A DNA stretch of 64,000 nucleotides, from positions 186,001-250,000 of the forward strand of contig MU394092.1 of NCBI GenBank assembly GCA_022578605.1. Reading direction: 5' to 3'. Shown here piece by piece: positions 1-11,919 of the stretch; within the stretch, counting starts at the first letter, position 1, and every line of letters starts with the position of its first letter. Under the pieces are notes generated by a model. It saw nothing but the letters and a program-made list of their open reading frames with translations, had not been told where the DNA came from and made no database searches. The stretch is from Camillea tinctor (taxonomy: Eukaryota; Ascomycota; Sordariomycetes; Xylariales; Xylariaceae). A program made the position numbers and the translations under genes.

Positions 1-1913
1 TAAAATGTAACGTAATCATACCACTCACCATGGCTATAGTGGGTATTGCAGCGTCTTAGGCTGCAGGGATCATGCATGCCCATGCATGCCCATGCTCACC
101 TCCCAGGCAAATAACAGGGGACCCCTCAAAAACTAAATCGGGGGATTTGGGGGCGTCTTCAACCGAACCAGTAAGAGCGGGGTCGGGAACCATAGAACCA
201 CCAATCGCCCCACGTTTCATGCTTCCCCAACCGAGATTTACGTACATACCTCCATCGTCTATGCCTGGCCACCGACCTTTACACGTACTCCCGGTTTTGT
301 TTTCCATTGAATTTTGCCTTTTTCCTTTCCCTCATCGAACTTACGCCATTGCCTCACCAGCAGCCTGCCCGAGCACACGCACATTCAAACAAACTTGAGG
401 CTCGTGTTTCAGCTACTACCACAGCATGACCTTTTCCCCTCGTGATCTGAGGGGACAGAAAAGAAAACAGAGAATAGGTCCTTTCTGTCGATCAGCATAT
501 GTCTTGCCTTTTGTCTGTCTGTCTTCTCCATAGAAGTTGTGAATCCCGGATGCTGTCAGCACATCCTATCATGGGCAGCTAAAAGACGGCACGGAGCATT
601 TACTATGTAGGTATAGGGCGTCTTGTGTGTACCGTGAAAAGGAACAGAAAAAAAACCAATATTGCAACAGCACCCTGGGATTGGCTCACACGAGTTATCA
701 AAGGTCCCTTGGAGTACCATACCTTAATTAACGATACGGCAACCAGTGCCAGTGGTATGGAATGCCTGCTCCTCGTTTCCGGTCCAAGACTTAGCTAGTG
801 CTGAGCTACCAAACGAGGTATGGTCAAAGAATGAATATCTATAGGTTAGATATTCTCTGTTGGCTGTAGGTGTCTATTACACGAGGGTCCCGGCTCAACG
901 TCCAACTCAACGTCCAACCCGGTCGGTGCCATTCCCAAGCTTCGTCTCGGGTCTCGCACGTACCGGGTAACGGTTCCTACTTACACTACTTGACCATCTG
1001 GTCCCATTCATTATTATCCGCGCGGGGAAAACATCGTCATCTAAGGATTAGAAAGACATGGCTAGAACAGTTATTGTTGTGTGTGATGGCTTCGAAGCCA
1101 AAGGGTGAGAGAGACACACACTCTCTCTAGAAGCAGCCTTGTCTCTGTTTCCCTCTCCCTCATCTCATGTACGCATATTCACTACAGTTATCTTGTCTCT
1201 CGCTTCTTCCCCCCTTCCCGGTTCAGACAGATTATGCCCAGATATGCCCAGGTATACAGTTGGATGTGACCCTACTTCTTGTTGGAGCTGCAAGGTGCGA
1301 GGGTAGCTGTTCTAACCCTGGCCGGGCCGAAATTTCACACAAGCTGCGATTTGTTGTGGGTGGGAAATGATGAACAAGTGAGTGAGCATCATCCAGACAC
1401 GGCAACCTATTATGGGTAAGTGATTACACGCTAGGTAAGGATTATAGCGCCTCTCCTCATCCGTCTTCTGTCTCTCCCCCCTCTCAAGCTTAGCACGGTA
1501 CACTATAAACCTATGTATGTACTGTACATTACATGTGTGATGAATATCTCCATTTCCCCGTCCTCCCCATTCACCCCCCAGTCGGCTCATCTTCCTTATT
1601 CATCCATCTCCTTCTTGGTCCTACATGCCATGTACTGAGTTCATTCACCACGCATATTTTATTTATTTATAACCCCCCTACCCTCCTCCCCCCCCAGCGC
1701 CTTTGCGCTAGGGTCCATTCCTCTTCCCGTCCGTGTTCGAGAATCGCGCTGAGGCTTGACCTGGTTCCACTACAGCATTGGGTCATTTTAACCGCGTCCA
1801 CCCCCAACCTTCACCCACACCCAACTCAGACATATAAACCAAAAGGACAAGCTGGACTACTGGTAGTCTCTTTTCCCATCCTCTCAATTGACAACCTCTA
1901 AGAAGGAATCACC
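1..1913. other. Intergenic region and promoter of the GPR1/FUN34/YaaH gene
   Basis: No gene is supported here. The short open frames overlap each other on both strands and have no recognisable domain. The last 400 bases look like a fungal promoter and leader: pyrimidine-rich runs (about 1480-1500 and 1675-1695), a TATA-like element at about 1825-1832, and a long CT-rich leader up to the start codon. The rest is ordinary mixed sequence. Confidence 0.6.
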
Positions 1914-2909
1914 ATGTCGAACTCCGATACGACAGCGCCCATCGCCGAGAAAGACATGGCTGCCACCACCGGTACAGATGCCAATGGTGTCCACGCCGTT
2001 CGTCGCACCGACTATGGCAACCCTCAAGCCCACCTTCACCTTGGAGACGAGGCGCGACTTGCTCCCTTCGGTGGTGAATTCCAGCCTGGTCTGTACAAAC
2101 CCACATCGCACAGGAAGTTCGCGAACCCCGCGCCATTGGGTCTCTCAGCTTTCGCCCTGACTACTTTCGTGCTCTCTCTCATCAATGTCGGCGCGCGAGG
2201 CATCGCAGCCCCCAATGTGGCCCTCTCTCTGGCCTATGGGTATGGTGGTCTGGTCCAGCTGCTCGCTGGTATGTGGTAAGTATTATTTGCTTCCTACGTG
2301 GCATATACTCTACTCTAGCCGCGTAGAGGGTTACCCGCACTTCGGGATCGTCTCGCTGACCTAGTCACAGGGAAATGGCGGTTGGCAACACCTTTGGTGC
2401 GACTGCTCTATCTTCCTACGGTGGATTCTGGATTTCCTACGCCATCCTCCTGACGCCCGGTTTCCAGGCGCTCACCGACTACAGCGCAGGCGATGAAGCC
2501 TCGGTCTTGGGTTTCTTTTTGACCGGGTGGTTCATCTTCACCTTCATCCTCCTCATCTGCACGCTTAGGTCGACCGTCATGTTCTTCATGCTCTTCTTTA
2601 CCCTCGACCTCGCCTTCCTAATGCTTGCATGCTCTGAGTTTGCTAAGGCAAATGGTGCATTGAACTCAGCTTTGATGCTGCAGCAAGCTGGTGGTGGGTT
2701 TGGTCTGCTCGCTGCCTTTTTGGCTTGGTACAATGCCTTTGCTGGTATTGCCGACTCTAGGTAAGATTCTTGACCCCGTCCACCATGTAATATTTATCAA
2801 CTAACGTGTGCGCAATAGCAACTCGTTCTTCCTCATTCCCGTCTTCCACTTCCCCTGGTCTGAGAAGGGACGCGAGGCCCGCGGTAAGGTTCGCCGTGAC
2901 TCTGTCTAA
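1914..2909 (+). CDS. GPR1/FUN34/YaaH family membrane transporter (acetate/ammonium type)
   Basis: Three exons: 1914-2275, 2371-2760 and 2819-2909, giving 280 residues. Both introns are GT-AG and join in phase. The first splits the codon of the Trp in the family motif [15 protein letters not shown], which appears only after splicing. The family signature NPAPLGL is at residues 71-77, followed by about six hydrophobic segments. The soluble N-terminus and basic C-terminal tail are usual for the fungal branch. Known members (yeast Ady2/Ato, Aspergillus AcpA) move acetate or are linked to ammonium export at the plasma membrane, so a role in acetate uptake is inferred, not shown. The start codon has a strong context (ATCACCATG) and follows a CT-rich leader. 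Length is normal for the family. Confidence 0.93.
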
Positions 2910-5706
2910 GGGACTGAAGTCATTAGCCAATCGGCGGTTCTACATTTCAATACAACTTGGAAACGGTCGAGCCTTCGAAAAAAAAAAATACCCATTTCTT
3001 TTCTAGCGCGGACGGTCCTGGCGCGAAATGATACCTCGGTGGAGTGATGAATGGACGGTCGACAATGAGGGAGGGGAGATGGATGATGCTGTTATGAGGG
3101 GAGAACAGGGGCTATGACTTCTTTTTTTTTTTTTGCCCTGTTCCCCATGTTGGATGGCTAGCTATCCCTTATGTACGTGCAGTGCAAGGCAAAGCAGTCG
3201 GTGTATGCGACTGTAACCTGTCTTATCAGGTAGACATTCGGAACTCAAAACAAGACGATATTTTTTTGGAATTAACACTCTTGTAATTGGTCTACTTTAA
3301 TTAAGAACTTTAGTTTTCTGCTTTGCTTTTTTTTTTTCTCATCAAAAATTTTCGTATGCTTTCCAGCCTTTTCCCCTTTTTTGCGGCTCTAGATTCTTTG
3401 CGTCCCGCTTTGGGGTCGGCAGCTCATGACCGAGTGCGTGGAACCTCACGGCACCGGTTGCGTACTAGCATCTAGTCCAGTCTCCTTTTTTAGGGGTAGA
3501 TGCTTTGCATCATTTCCGTTTGGGGGGACGTTTATTTGTGCTACTGCAGTAGTGTACAGTGAATGACATAATCTTCGCCCCCTTTCCTTAGAATACTTGT
3601 TGCGAGTTGCTCAACCCACAAATAAAATACGGAACATATGCGCGAACCAGATGCTCACCTATCTATTGCAGCATGCGTGTGCGTATATGTGTGCACATAC
3701 GGGATGAGCATCTCCCGGAAATCATAGAACAAGCGAAGCACGAAAGCTGGCATTTGATACAACTCTCCACAGTATACAGTATACGCACTATTTACATAGG
3801 TTACCTTAATTCTGCCTGCAGATCATGATTGTAGCAGAAGGTGAGACATGTTCCAATTTATTTAGTTATTTATTGGAGCAAGGTATCATCAGTATCAGGC
3901 GTAGGTGTCGGGATATTATATGTATTAGGTAAGCAGGGGTCCCAACTTCATACATAGTATACATTCAACTCAGAATTGCATGTTATTAGTGCCTACGAGC
4001 ACTACTCGGACTAGGCCTCACACACTTAGGTTATACATTTACCTACCTATACCTACCTAGGTCAGGCTGTTAGTGAGCATGAGTGCCCAGTTGAGCAATT
4101 CGCAAACATATTACCAGTCTACCAGTGAAGATTCAGGAGGTTGTACATCATTCTTCTTCTTCTTTTGGCCCCCTGTCTTTCTCCTCGGACCGGCCGTTAA
4201 GACTACTCAAGCTAAGCTCGTTAGTTCGTGCGCGGGTAGCAGGGCTATGCATCTGGTCTACCGCTCCTTTCCCGAACAGCCCTAAAGAAATAAGAAATGT
4301 GTTCTGTAGAAAAGAAAAGAGAGGGAAGCTTGCACGATGAACAACATCCGTTTTCTCCTAGAGAGGACTAAGCTTGTAATCGTGATTAGTAATGGCTAAT
4401 GATGATATTCTAGAAGACCACGACTATACTGCATAGAGATAGTTGGTATGACACATATTACTATCGTTCTTAAACTTCTTTTGTTTTTCACCTTCCTCTT
4501 TCTCTCCTCTTCCCTGCTGGTTTCGCTTGAAGTATCTAGTCTCAGAAAATGGCCGCGAATTTTACAAGAACTGTATCGTGTAATACACGGGGACTTTGTA
4601 GCGCCTTAAGTGTAAGTATTTGATATATTAGAAGAACCCAAGGGGGGAATAATCGTGAAGAATCGGGCCGCCACCACCACAATTAATCACATATACGACC
4701 TTTATTTTACGAGCCGAGGTGTGAGATAATATTGCTCGCTCTCTATCGGGACAGGCAAACTTTTCATGTTATAAAAATATGACGTGCCATGTATGCATAA
4801 ATGTCCACAATGACGACAGACTGTGCAAGATCTCGAATCTAGCACCAACTGACTCGGTACGATCTAGCTATAAGTATTATCCCTCGCCACCCCCTCTTGT
4901 TTCTAGAATAAACACGCATCACATGCATCACTGATACACATGTATGTGTTGATATACACGAGCCTACACGTGGACATGTGGGTATCTATGTGGAGAGAGG
5001 GAGGTTTTTCACTAGCTTCCTGTCATAATGTCATATGTTAGCTGTAGAGGTTAGATAAAAAATAAGAAATTTTACACGGCGATTGGACCAAAACTAACAT
5101 GTATAGGAAAGATCATGTGTAGAATTTATGGCCATCCAGTTGTTGTTTCTCATGTGGCTATTCTCGCTGGGATGTTCTGTCCCACACGGTGTGTTTTAGT
5201 CATACTAGTGATATACCTCACGGGAGAAGTATAAGTATGTGCCATGACCTCGGAAATAGCTTATGTGGTGGCAAGTAAATTTAATCTGCCCACTATTTCA
5301 AACATGAACATATCCTTAATAGAGCTCTTGTCACAATAGACCAAGCAAGCACTTAGGCCACCGATACATCATTGTGTGAGGAACTTAGACTACAGCTACG
5401 AATATCACCGTTACCTATGTACAAAACTTTTTATTCCTTCCTAACCCTTGACAGTTCGTAACTAGAAATGAACACTGACAGTAGTATGAAGTGGATATCG
5501 TTTAGCTTTAAAGGTTAAGGCGTACACATATTGCGGTACCAATGTAGGATGATGGCCTTTGTATCATACTTATTAGATATTTTGGTCAGATCTTATTCGG
5601 CAAACATAAAGTATACTGTGAGGAGCTGAAGAGCTAAACTCTTAACCCAACAATAAAGAAGCTATTTGTATGTAAACAAGCTACACTACTCTGCGTAGTT
5701 ACCTGG

Positions 5707-5843
5707 TGTTACGTTCCAGCCAAGGGGGGGAGGGGGGAGGGAGGTAACTATACAATACAGAATTGAGCCATAATGACCCCTTGATCATTGTGAGAACCTT
5801 TTGGCCCCATGGCATGATGGGTTACTCAACACCTATCGTAACA
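5707..5843 (+). repeat. LTR-like element, copy 1 (137 bp, TGTTACG...CGTAACA)
   Basis: The segment begins TGTTACG and ends CGTAACA, a perfect 7-bp terminal inverted repeat beginning TG and ending CA, as in LTRs of fungal copia-type elements. The flanks CCTGG and CCTTG agree at four of five positions, so a target duplication is only weakly supported. Internal blocks at 5745-5759 and 5797-5816 recur in inverted orientation at 6435-6560. With no internal domain nearby, it is best read as a solo LTR or a small non-autonomous terminal-repeat element. A G-rich run at 5726-5743 is specific to this copy. Confidence 0.6.
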
Positions 5844-5869
5844 CCTTGGTAGCTTAGTTCCTCACACAG

Positions 5870-5870
5870 C

Positions 5871-5966
<96 letters not shown>
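5870..5966 (+). repeat. CAA trinucleotide microsatellite (about 32 units)
   Basis: An almost perfect run of CAA/AAC lasting about 97 bases, ending in AATAATAA. It begins about 27 bases after the end of LTR-like copy 1. No gene overlaps it, so it is not a coding poly-Gln or poly-Asn tract here. Its purity contrasts with the decayed sequence around it, which suggests recent slippage. Confidence 0.95.
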
Positions 5967-6360
5967 AATAACGTTTCCCCTCATCTAAGGACTCGCATCG
6001 TGATATGAACACAGGAATATGATTCGTGACGTGAAGTTCTATACTTTCTTTAAGTCTCTTAGAGATATCTCTATTTTTAATGTTTTATACTTCTGTGTTG
6101 ATACTAATGTCATTAGGGTCATTGATAGGTTTATATGAACTGTAAGACGAGAGAGTCTAGAGAGTACGAACAGGAGGGTCTTCCAGTGTTCGGTGTACAC
6201 TTCACGCTAAATCAACCATGTTAGTAATATCATTAAGCCTATAATTTGGAAAAGGGCTTGGATCAAGTAAGAGTTCCTTAGAACTATATAACAAGATATC
6301 ATAGGGGGTTTTGTCTCATAAGATGTTAGGGACAGGCTAAAAATATATGGAATAAAGTGT

Positions 6361-6593
6361 CTCTATGTATATGATGTATTAGCGATATATGTAGTTGTAG
6401 TTCTAGATTCTTTAGACAACAACATTTTGATAACTGTCATGACGGAGTATTAGGCAACCCATCATACCATGAGACCAAAAGGCTCTCCCAATGACTGAGT
6501 GGCCATTGGATCCCGATTTTGTATTATATAGTTACCCACCAGCCAAGCTAGGGCGTAACAATAACCTACGTTCGTGCTAGGCCCCTCGTGACA
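6361..6593 (+). repeat. Degenerate repeat, copy A, interrupted by LTR-like copy 2
   Basis: The two flanks of the LTR-like insertion (6361-6434 and 6566-6593) together resemble one continuous segment at 7920-8023. Shared blocks include GTAGTTGTAG(T/C)TCTAGATTC and the end CCCTCGTGACA. The simplest reading is an older repeat, possibly itself an LTR ending in TGACA, that was split by a later insertion. The alignment was made by eye and contains many transitions. Confidence 0.5.
6435..6560 (-). repeat. LTR-like element, copy 2 (about 126 bp), with 5-bp target duplication
   Basis: Read on the minus strand it begins TGTTACG and ends with the altered terminus ATGACA. It aligns with copy 1 through the blocks TAACTATATAATACA (6520-6534, minus) and CCTTTTGGTCTCATGGTATG (6463-6482, minus). 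Differences from copy 1 are largely C-to-T or G-to-A, as expected of RIP. It is bounded by exact direct repeats ATAAC at 6430-6434 and 6561-6565, the hallmark of integrase-type insertion. The pair of elements lies in inverted orientation about 590 bases apart. Confidence 0.65.
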
Positions 6594-7919
6594 TAAGAAC
6601 CGTGAAGCGAACATGATAGAGGTAGAAGTGTAGTGTCAGTTTTCTTCTACAGCAATTTTATATGTACAAGATTATATCAATGTCAAGACAGCCAGCACGA
6701 TATTTTAAGCCAGGAAAATATAGATGACACTAATTTGATACACACGGAGAGCCTTTTGGAATTCCTCATGAAATCTTTCTGGTTTCTATTGGTGTAACTA
6801 GGAGATTATACACTGTAAACTCTCTATATTTACTAGAAGTAAAGATTGATGTAACTTTCCGAGGCAAACCACGGCTAGTATACCAATTTCTTCTTCTAGT
6901 ATAAGATATAGAACATCTTCAGGCTTTAATCTTACTTATAAGTGAATGTAGGTGTCAGGGGTTAGGAAGGAACAAGGAGAGTTTCTGTAGAGTCATATAG
7001 ACTCTCACACTCACATGGAGCTTCAAAGCATGGTCTGGAAAGAGTAGCAGTCTATCCCTAGTATATGCTAGCAAAGCTATAGTGTGCTGTGCCTAAATGA
7101 TGATGAAAAGGGAAAGAAATGGATACTAGAGCCAAAATGTGGGTGAAACTTAACACTAGGACGTAGCCAGATCAGTCATCATGATGTAATAGTTCCTGTA
7201 TATAAATAACGGTAATATGTACTTGTAATTTAAGATCCTCGAACAAAAATCTGTTCATTACCCAAGCAGTTGCCTAGTTTCTCGTGGCAACATTGAAGAG
7301 CTGATCACAGAATTTACTTAAAAAACTATGGATATAACACTTTTGGATATTTTGTTACGATGTGGACCCTCTTGGAGAAATGCCGAGCCCTAGGAAGCTA
7401 TGGAAAATGACAAGGTCCTACATATAACTGCTAACTAAAAGGAGTGCCGGCATGCAAATAAGAGGCATGTGATGACTAGTGAGGGGTTAAGATCTGGAGA
7501 ATGTCAGCGATAGGATCCAACGCATGCAGGAATGTCGGCGCCCGACCAGTATAACTAGAATGAAGGCCTAAAATGAAGAGATAGAAGACGGCGTCAGGAA
7601 CCTAAGGTACGGGTCTCCCATTAAAAATACGTGTTATATAGTTAGGATACGGGTATATAACAATAGGATATAAATGGCACCAAAAAAAGATAGCTTGCTA
7701 AGGCATTTGAAAACAGTTGTTTTAGTTTTCAAATATACATGCATACCCCCTTGACATATTCTAAAATCTTGTTCGCTGACTTGAACTCAAACCGTATCAT
7801 AAGGACAAACATAAACCGTAAAGGCTATGTTAGAAGCTATATTTCAGATAAAAGTAGAATTGTTTTAAGGCTAGAACAAAACCAAGAGACGTTCATTATC
7901 AAATGTTAAGCGGTAGGTG

Positions 7920-8023
7920 CTCTTATGCATATATAATGGCAATACACCTAGGTAGTTGTAGCTCTAGATTCATCGCGCATTTACATCGTGATTACCTAAG
8001 TTCTTGCTTGGTCCCTCGTGACA
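7920..8023 (+). repeat. Degenerate repeat, copy B (uninterrupted)
   Basis: This stretch matches the two flanks of the element at 6435-6560 and lacks the insertion, so it serves as an empty-site relative. The final CCCTCGTGACA is the best conserved block. No coding potential was seen. Confidence 0.45.
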
Positions 8024-10362
8024 CTGAGGACTGAGCGCTGAGGTCGCAGAGTATAGTGCTTGCTGGCAACCTATGACTCTATTTGTATTTAGATAATCCC
8101 TCGCAATGATAAAAAGGTTCTCACCATATATACATACATCGTGACAGCTTTGCAGGCTTTTATATCTAGTTCTTTGTGGACCTAGCGCAACTATACATCT
8201 GAGTTCGGATCAAGACCTTTTAAGTCCGTAGCACCACTCCACCAAGTATATCACGTTACATCTAAGTGTCAAGACTCATCCGTTACCTAAAGTTCTTTGA
8301 AAGTACCATATTGGCAGATCCGCTTCTCGATCAGCTAGAGTCTGTAGAGGCGAGTGCAACCGAGGGACGCTGCAAAAGGGCACGCTCAACAACTAGGAAC
8401 TATGAAATTTGGGTTTGGGATGGAATTATACCAAAAACGTAACATGGCTCAAAAGAAATCCGATCACTGTGTGCTTGATACAAGCCATCGTAATCTTGTA
8501 GGCGTTTGAGTTTTGCTTCACTAGTTCACTGTGATACCCCCAACCTCATCATTACGAGGTTAAAATAGGCTCCGAGTTCGTACATAGGGAATATATACTA
8601 CTATTCAAAGAGGGTATATAGGATTACTATCTCTTAGGTAGTTCTATGTCTCTAGCTATAATCGTTTGGAAACCGAGCTATTCGTATGGGTATCATTTTC
8701 GTAGTTTTTAAAGTAATACATGAGACCAAATCAATGAAGATTGCGCAACTAGCTATCAGGTCCTCTTACAAGAATAGCGATGGGTAACGGGGGTTTTCTT
8801 GGGACTTGGTACCGTATTACCTGGCATCCATGTTTCGATGTAGCCTAGCCAGCACTCACATTCCCCTTTCTTGTGAAGGAAAATAAAATCTCTAGGTGCA
8901 GGCTCAAAGCAGATACCTCGGGGGTGAAATTCTGGGATGATCTCCAAGGTGATTGACCGGTTCATGCCACGGGGTCAACGCTGTCCTGAAGATATATGGG
9001 TCGAATCGAAGACTTAAGCATAAACATGGATTTACTTATACCGATATTCAATTTGATTGGTAACTTTGATACCTCGATCATACCATGAAGTAAACGGGCT
9101 TCAGCAGCGCTATCCTCATTAGCAAATACGGACACGACTCATTTGCTACTACGTCTGCACAATGAGTTGGTCTGCAGTCAAGCCTACATAACACACTCAG
9201 AATAACTAGGTATGCATACACAAGTAAGCAGCTTTTTTTTCGACAGCATCGGGAAACATATTCGTCAAGACCTATATGACAACAAAAAAGGCACTGAATT
9301 CTAGTTATAGCGTAGGTACCTAAACTATGTATAAACGTTCCAAGAGGATACTGGGTTTGGGACCGAAGGATGAATTTTGCACTTTAACCTACACCCACAT
9401 TTCCCTACTACCCCGGCTGATAGTTAAGGAACCAGGGGGGAGCATCCCAAATTGGAGAAAATGTTGTGAATCCTGTCCTTGATTGGTTCTACGAATTTGG
9501 CTGGTGTTAGGATAGTATAAGGGGAAATATAAGAATCCCCTGTGGATAGTATGCTAAAAGCTTCGAGACAAGAATAACCTATAGCATTTAGAAAATCAAT
9601 TAACCTAGACCGCTCGGAAGCTCTAACTGCAAACCCGAGAAATTGAAATGTCAGCTTCAATTTATTGATTGGCGGTGCGCCGCGTGGCAGCGCAGGCGGC
9701 AATAGTCACTCTTCTTCAACAACGAACAGAGTCCACCATGTTCGACCATGAACAGTTGTCCGCCTGTAAGTACCCGGGTCTCAAAGCTTGGAGTACAGCA
9801 CAGGAGAAGCCCTCACCGTGGATTCCGTGGTTGACAAGAGTTCTGTAAGATTACCGTTTAATGCAGACCGACAAAGGGACCAACCCGCCGGGTCCATATT
9901 GGGTGAGATCGGCAATCCACATGGCCCATTCTCATCTCCTAGTCACCAAATAGGAAATCTTCGAGAGTTGAGGCTCTCCAGGCTATGTCCGAACTTCGAC
10001 GTCACAGTCCATGGAAACCTATGCTTACCCATGCTACACATCTCTGGTAGATCTAGGGTACTTTGTTCTGCAGAATGGATATCCAATCTTTTCATCCGTT
10101 GAGGGAAACGTTCATTGCCGATCGTCACCATCATCGTGTACCCCTTAACGATGGCGGCGATGTTGTCCATGAAGATAAATATCGCGACCTTGTTCCAGAT
10201 GCCCAACTCTAGAAGCTTCCTCATCAACAGCCCATCCACTCATTCATTCACCACAGTCAATCCTTTGAAAGCCAACTTGACCCACCATCTTTTGAACTGC
10301 TAAGTCCCTTAGCAACCCTCACTCTTTTACATCAGGGCTGAATCACGAAAACAATTTTCACC

Positions 10363-10816
10363 ATGCGTTTCTCGTCTATTATTTCCGGTCTCGCCTTCGC
10401 GGCCTCTGCGATCGCCCAGACCCCTCAGTTCGCCTCGGTGTCCCAGCCGACGGAGGGTCAGGTGCTGATGGCCGGCACGCCCTTCAAGTTTGTGTGGCAG
10501 ACTGCCAACCACCTCGGAGGCACCATCTCTCTCTACCTTCTTTCCGGACCGGATGAGACCCACTTGGAGCTGGCTGCCACCCTTGCCGGTAAGCAATACC
10601 CCTTTCTTCAATATATTGAACTCCTACTGATATATCTTTCCTACAGAGCACATTCCCAACGAGGAGACTGGCGAGTGGGAGTGGATCGTTCCTGCGGCCT
10701 TGGCTGCTGAGGTTGGCGTGTTCGGTATCAACATCACGCTCGACAGCGACCCCAACATTTTCCAATACTCTCCCTTCTTCACCGTAGCGTCGGTCAACGT
10801 TACTAGCCTTCCGTAA
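10363..10816 (+). CDS. Small secreted Kre9/Knh1-like N-terminal domain protein
   Basis: Two exons, 10363-10588 and 10647-10816, separated by a 58-bp GT-AG intron, encode 131 residues. The first 18 or so residues form a signal peptide (MRFSSIISGLAFAASAIAQ, cut after the Ala-X-Ala box). The rest resembles the N-terminal domain of the Kre9/Knh1 family: a GQVLMAGTPFKFVWQ strand near the start, then ISLYLLSG, GEWEWIVP and a final YSPFFTV strand. That domain is Ig-like and occurs in fungal surface proteins linked to beta-1,6-glucan. Unlike many relatives there is no Ser/Thr-rich tail and no GPI signal, so the product is predicted to be freely secreted. The start has a TTCACCATG context. The exact role is not known. 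Confidence 0.8.
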
Positions 10817-11919
10817 ATGATGTGTTCTGAATCATGAGCGAGTTTGATGAATGTTGCTAGTCAGAGGAAGATGAGGGTCAAGAGAAGGAGGAAGCTGGAC
10901 GAAGAAGTTGAGGAAACCGGGTGGAGGGAGGGAGAAGATGTGGCGATGGCATGTGGGGTGAGAGTAGGAGGATAGAGGGACAAGAGGGGTGGTAAGGAGA
11001 GGGAAGTGGGAGTAAGAGAGTACGAAGAAGAGGCAAGAAGGGATAGTGGAGAAGGGTGGAGGGAGAGCAAGAGAGCAGAAGACAGGGAGGGGGTGAGGAA
11101 CACTAGTTGACGAAACGCTCGCAGTGGATTTGTGTATTATACCCGTACGTTGTACCCTACGTTGATACCGAGTTGTTGATGCCAGTGACAAGTAATGCCA
11201 GAAACGACTGAAGAGGTGGTCGAGCGCCTGTGGCGGTGAAGCGCATCTATCTTCATGTATATACTTACTCCGAACGCGGAGACCGAACGCCCTTGGGCAT
11301 ATTGTTGTCTAATTCAGATTTGATTTTGCTGCGCTTGTTTGCCTCAGATGTGTGAAATTGTCTTCAATGTTCTGATTTCATAGCTAATCTAGGTGTGATT
11401 AACCCTTCACGAACTAAGAAGAGAAATGCTTAAACATGCTTCACTTTTCCCTCTCTTAGTACTAGGAAAACCGACCTATCGTGTATTCAACACTGACTGT
11501 CTGAGTGAGCGAAGGAGCACCGCTACGACCTATGAAGTCTCTTCTGTTTTCGTTTTTTTCTTTTTGAAAAGGGGTTTATAGCTCGCCATATGCCACAAAC
11601 TACTTTGAATATGCGTACAAATACCCCGGAAAGACTGCTGATACTAGACTAGAACGAAAGTTGATTTCCTGCCTACCTAGGGGCCTACCCTAACCAAGAA
11701 CCCATATGACCTACCCGCCTTCCAACGTAGCCTGAACCACCTAACAAAAGAAAGCAAAGTAAAAACGCCTCATAAGTTCATTCCCGTCGTAAAGTTCGTT
11801 AATCTCAGGGCATGTGCTAAACTTCAAACCCGAAAGTCCTGAAGAAGAGAGCTCAACCCACTCCCTGACTTCATGTCATGTGTATCATGCCTCATCAGGC
11901 AAGCAAAAGTGCGACTTAG
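10817..11919. other. Intergenic region between the convergent Kre9-like and AAA+ ATPase genes
   Basis: No gene is supported. The first 250 bases after the Kre9-like stop are an extreme purine tract (listed separately). Long pyrimidine-side frames on the minus strand there are composition artefacts. The remainder, 11110-11919, should hold the 3' ends of both flanking genes; nothing else was recognised. Confidence 0.6.
10861..11100 (+). repeat. Purine-rich (GA) low-complexity tract
   Basis: Roughly 240 bases in which most plus-strand residues are A or G, made of irregular GAAG, GGAG and GAGG words with few pyrimidine interruptions. It starts about 45 bases after the Kre9-like stop codon, so it would be transcribed in that gene's 3' UTR or trailer. 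The translation on the opposite strand is Ser/Leu/Pro-rich filler. Confidence 0.8.

Larger units (their letters stand above)
2910..10362. other. AT-rich gene-free region with decayed transposon sequence
   Basis: About 7.4 kb with no believable coding sequence. From about 3600 to 9400 the DNA is visibly AT-rich, stops are dense in all frames and TpA steps are common. This is the usual look of repeats altered by repeat-induced point mutation (RIP) in ascomycetes. It contains two LTR-like elements, a CAA microsatellite and two diverged copies of another repeat, listed separately. Poly-T/poly-A runs flank 3120-3340. At 9424-9702 (minus) and 9788-10239 (both strands) are open frames of about 100 codons with more normal composition; they match nothing I recognise and could be gene remnants. 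Confidence 0.7.

Noticed and set aside
10832..11191. Minus-strand Ser/Pro/Leu-rich frames
   Set aside because: They are produced by the purine tract, which excludes stop codons on the opposite strand; no start context or domain.
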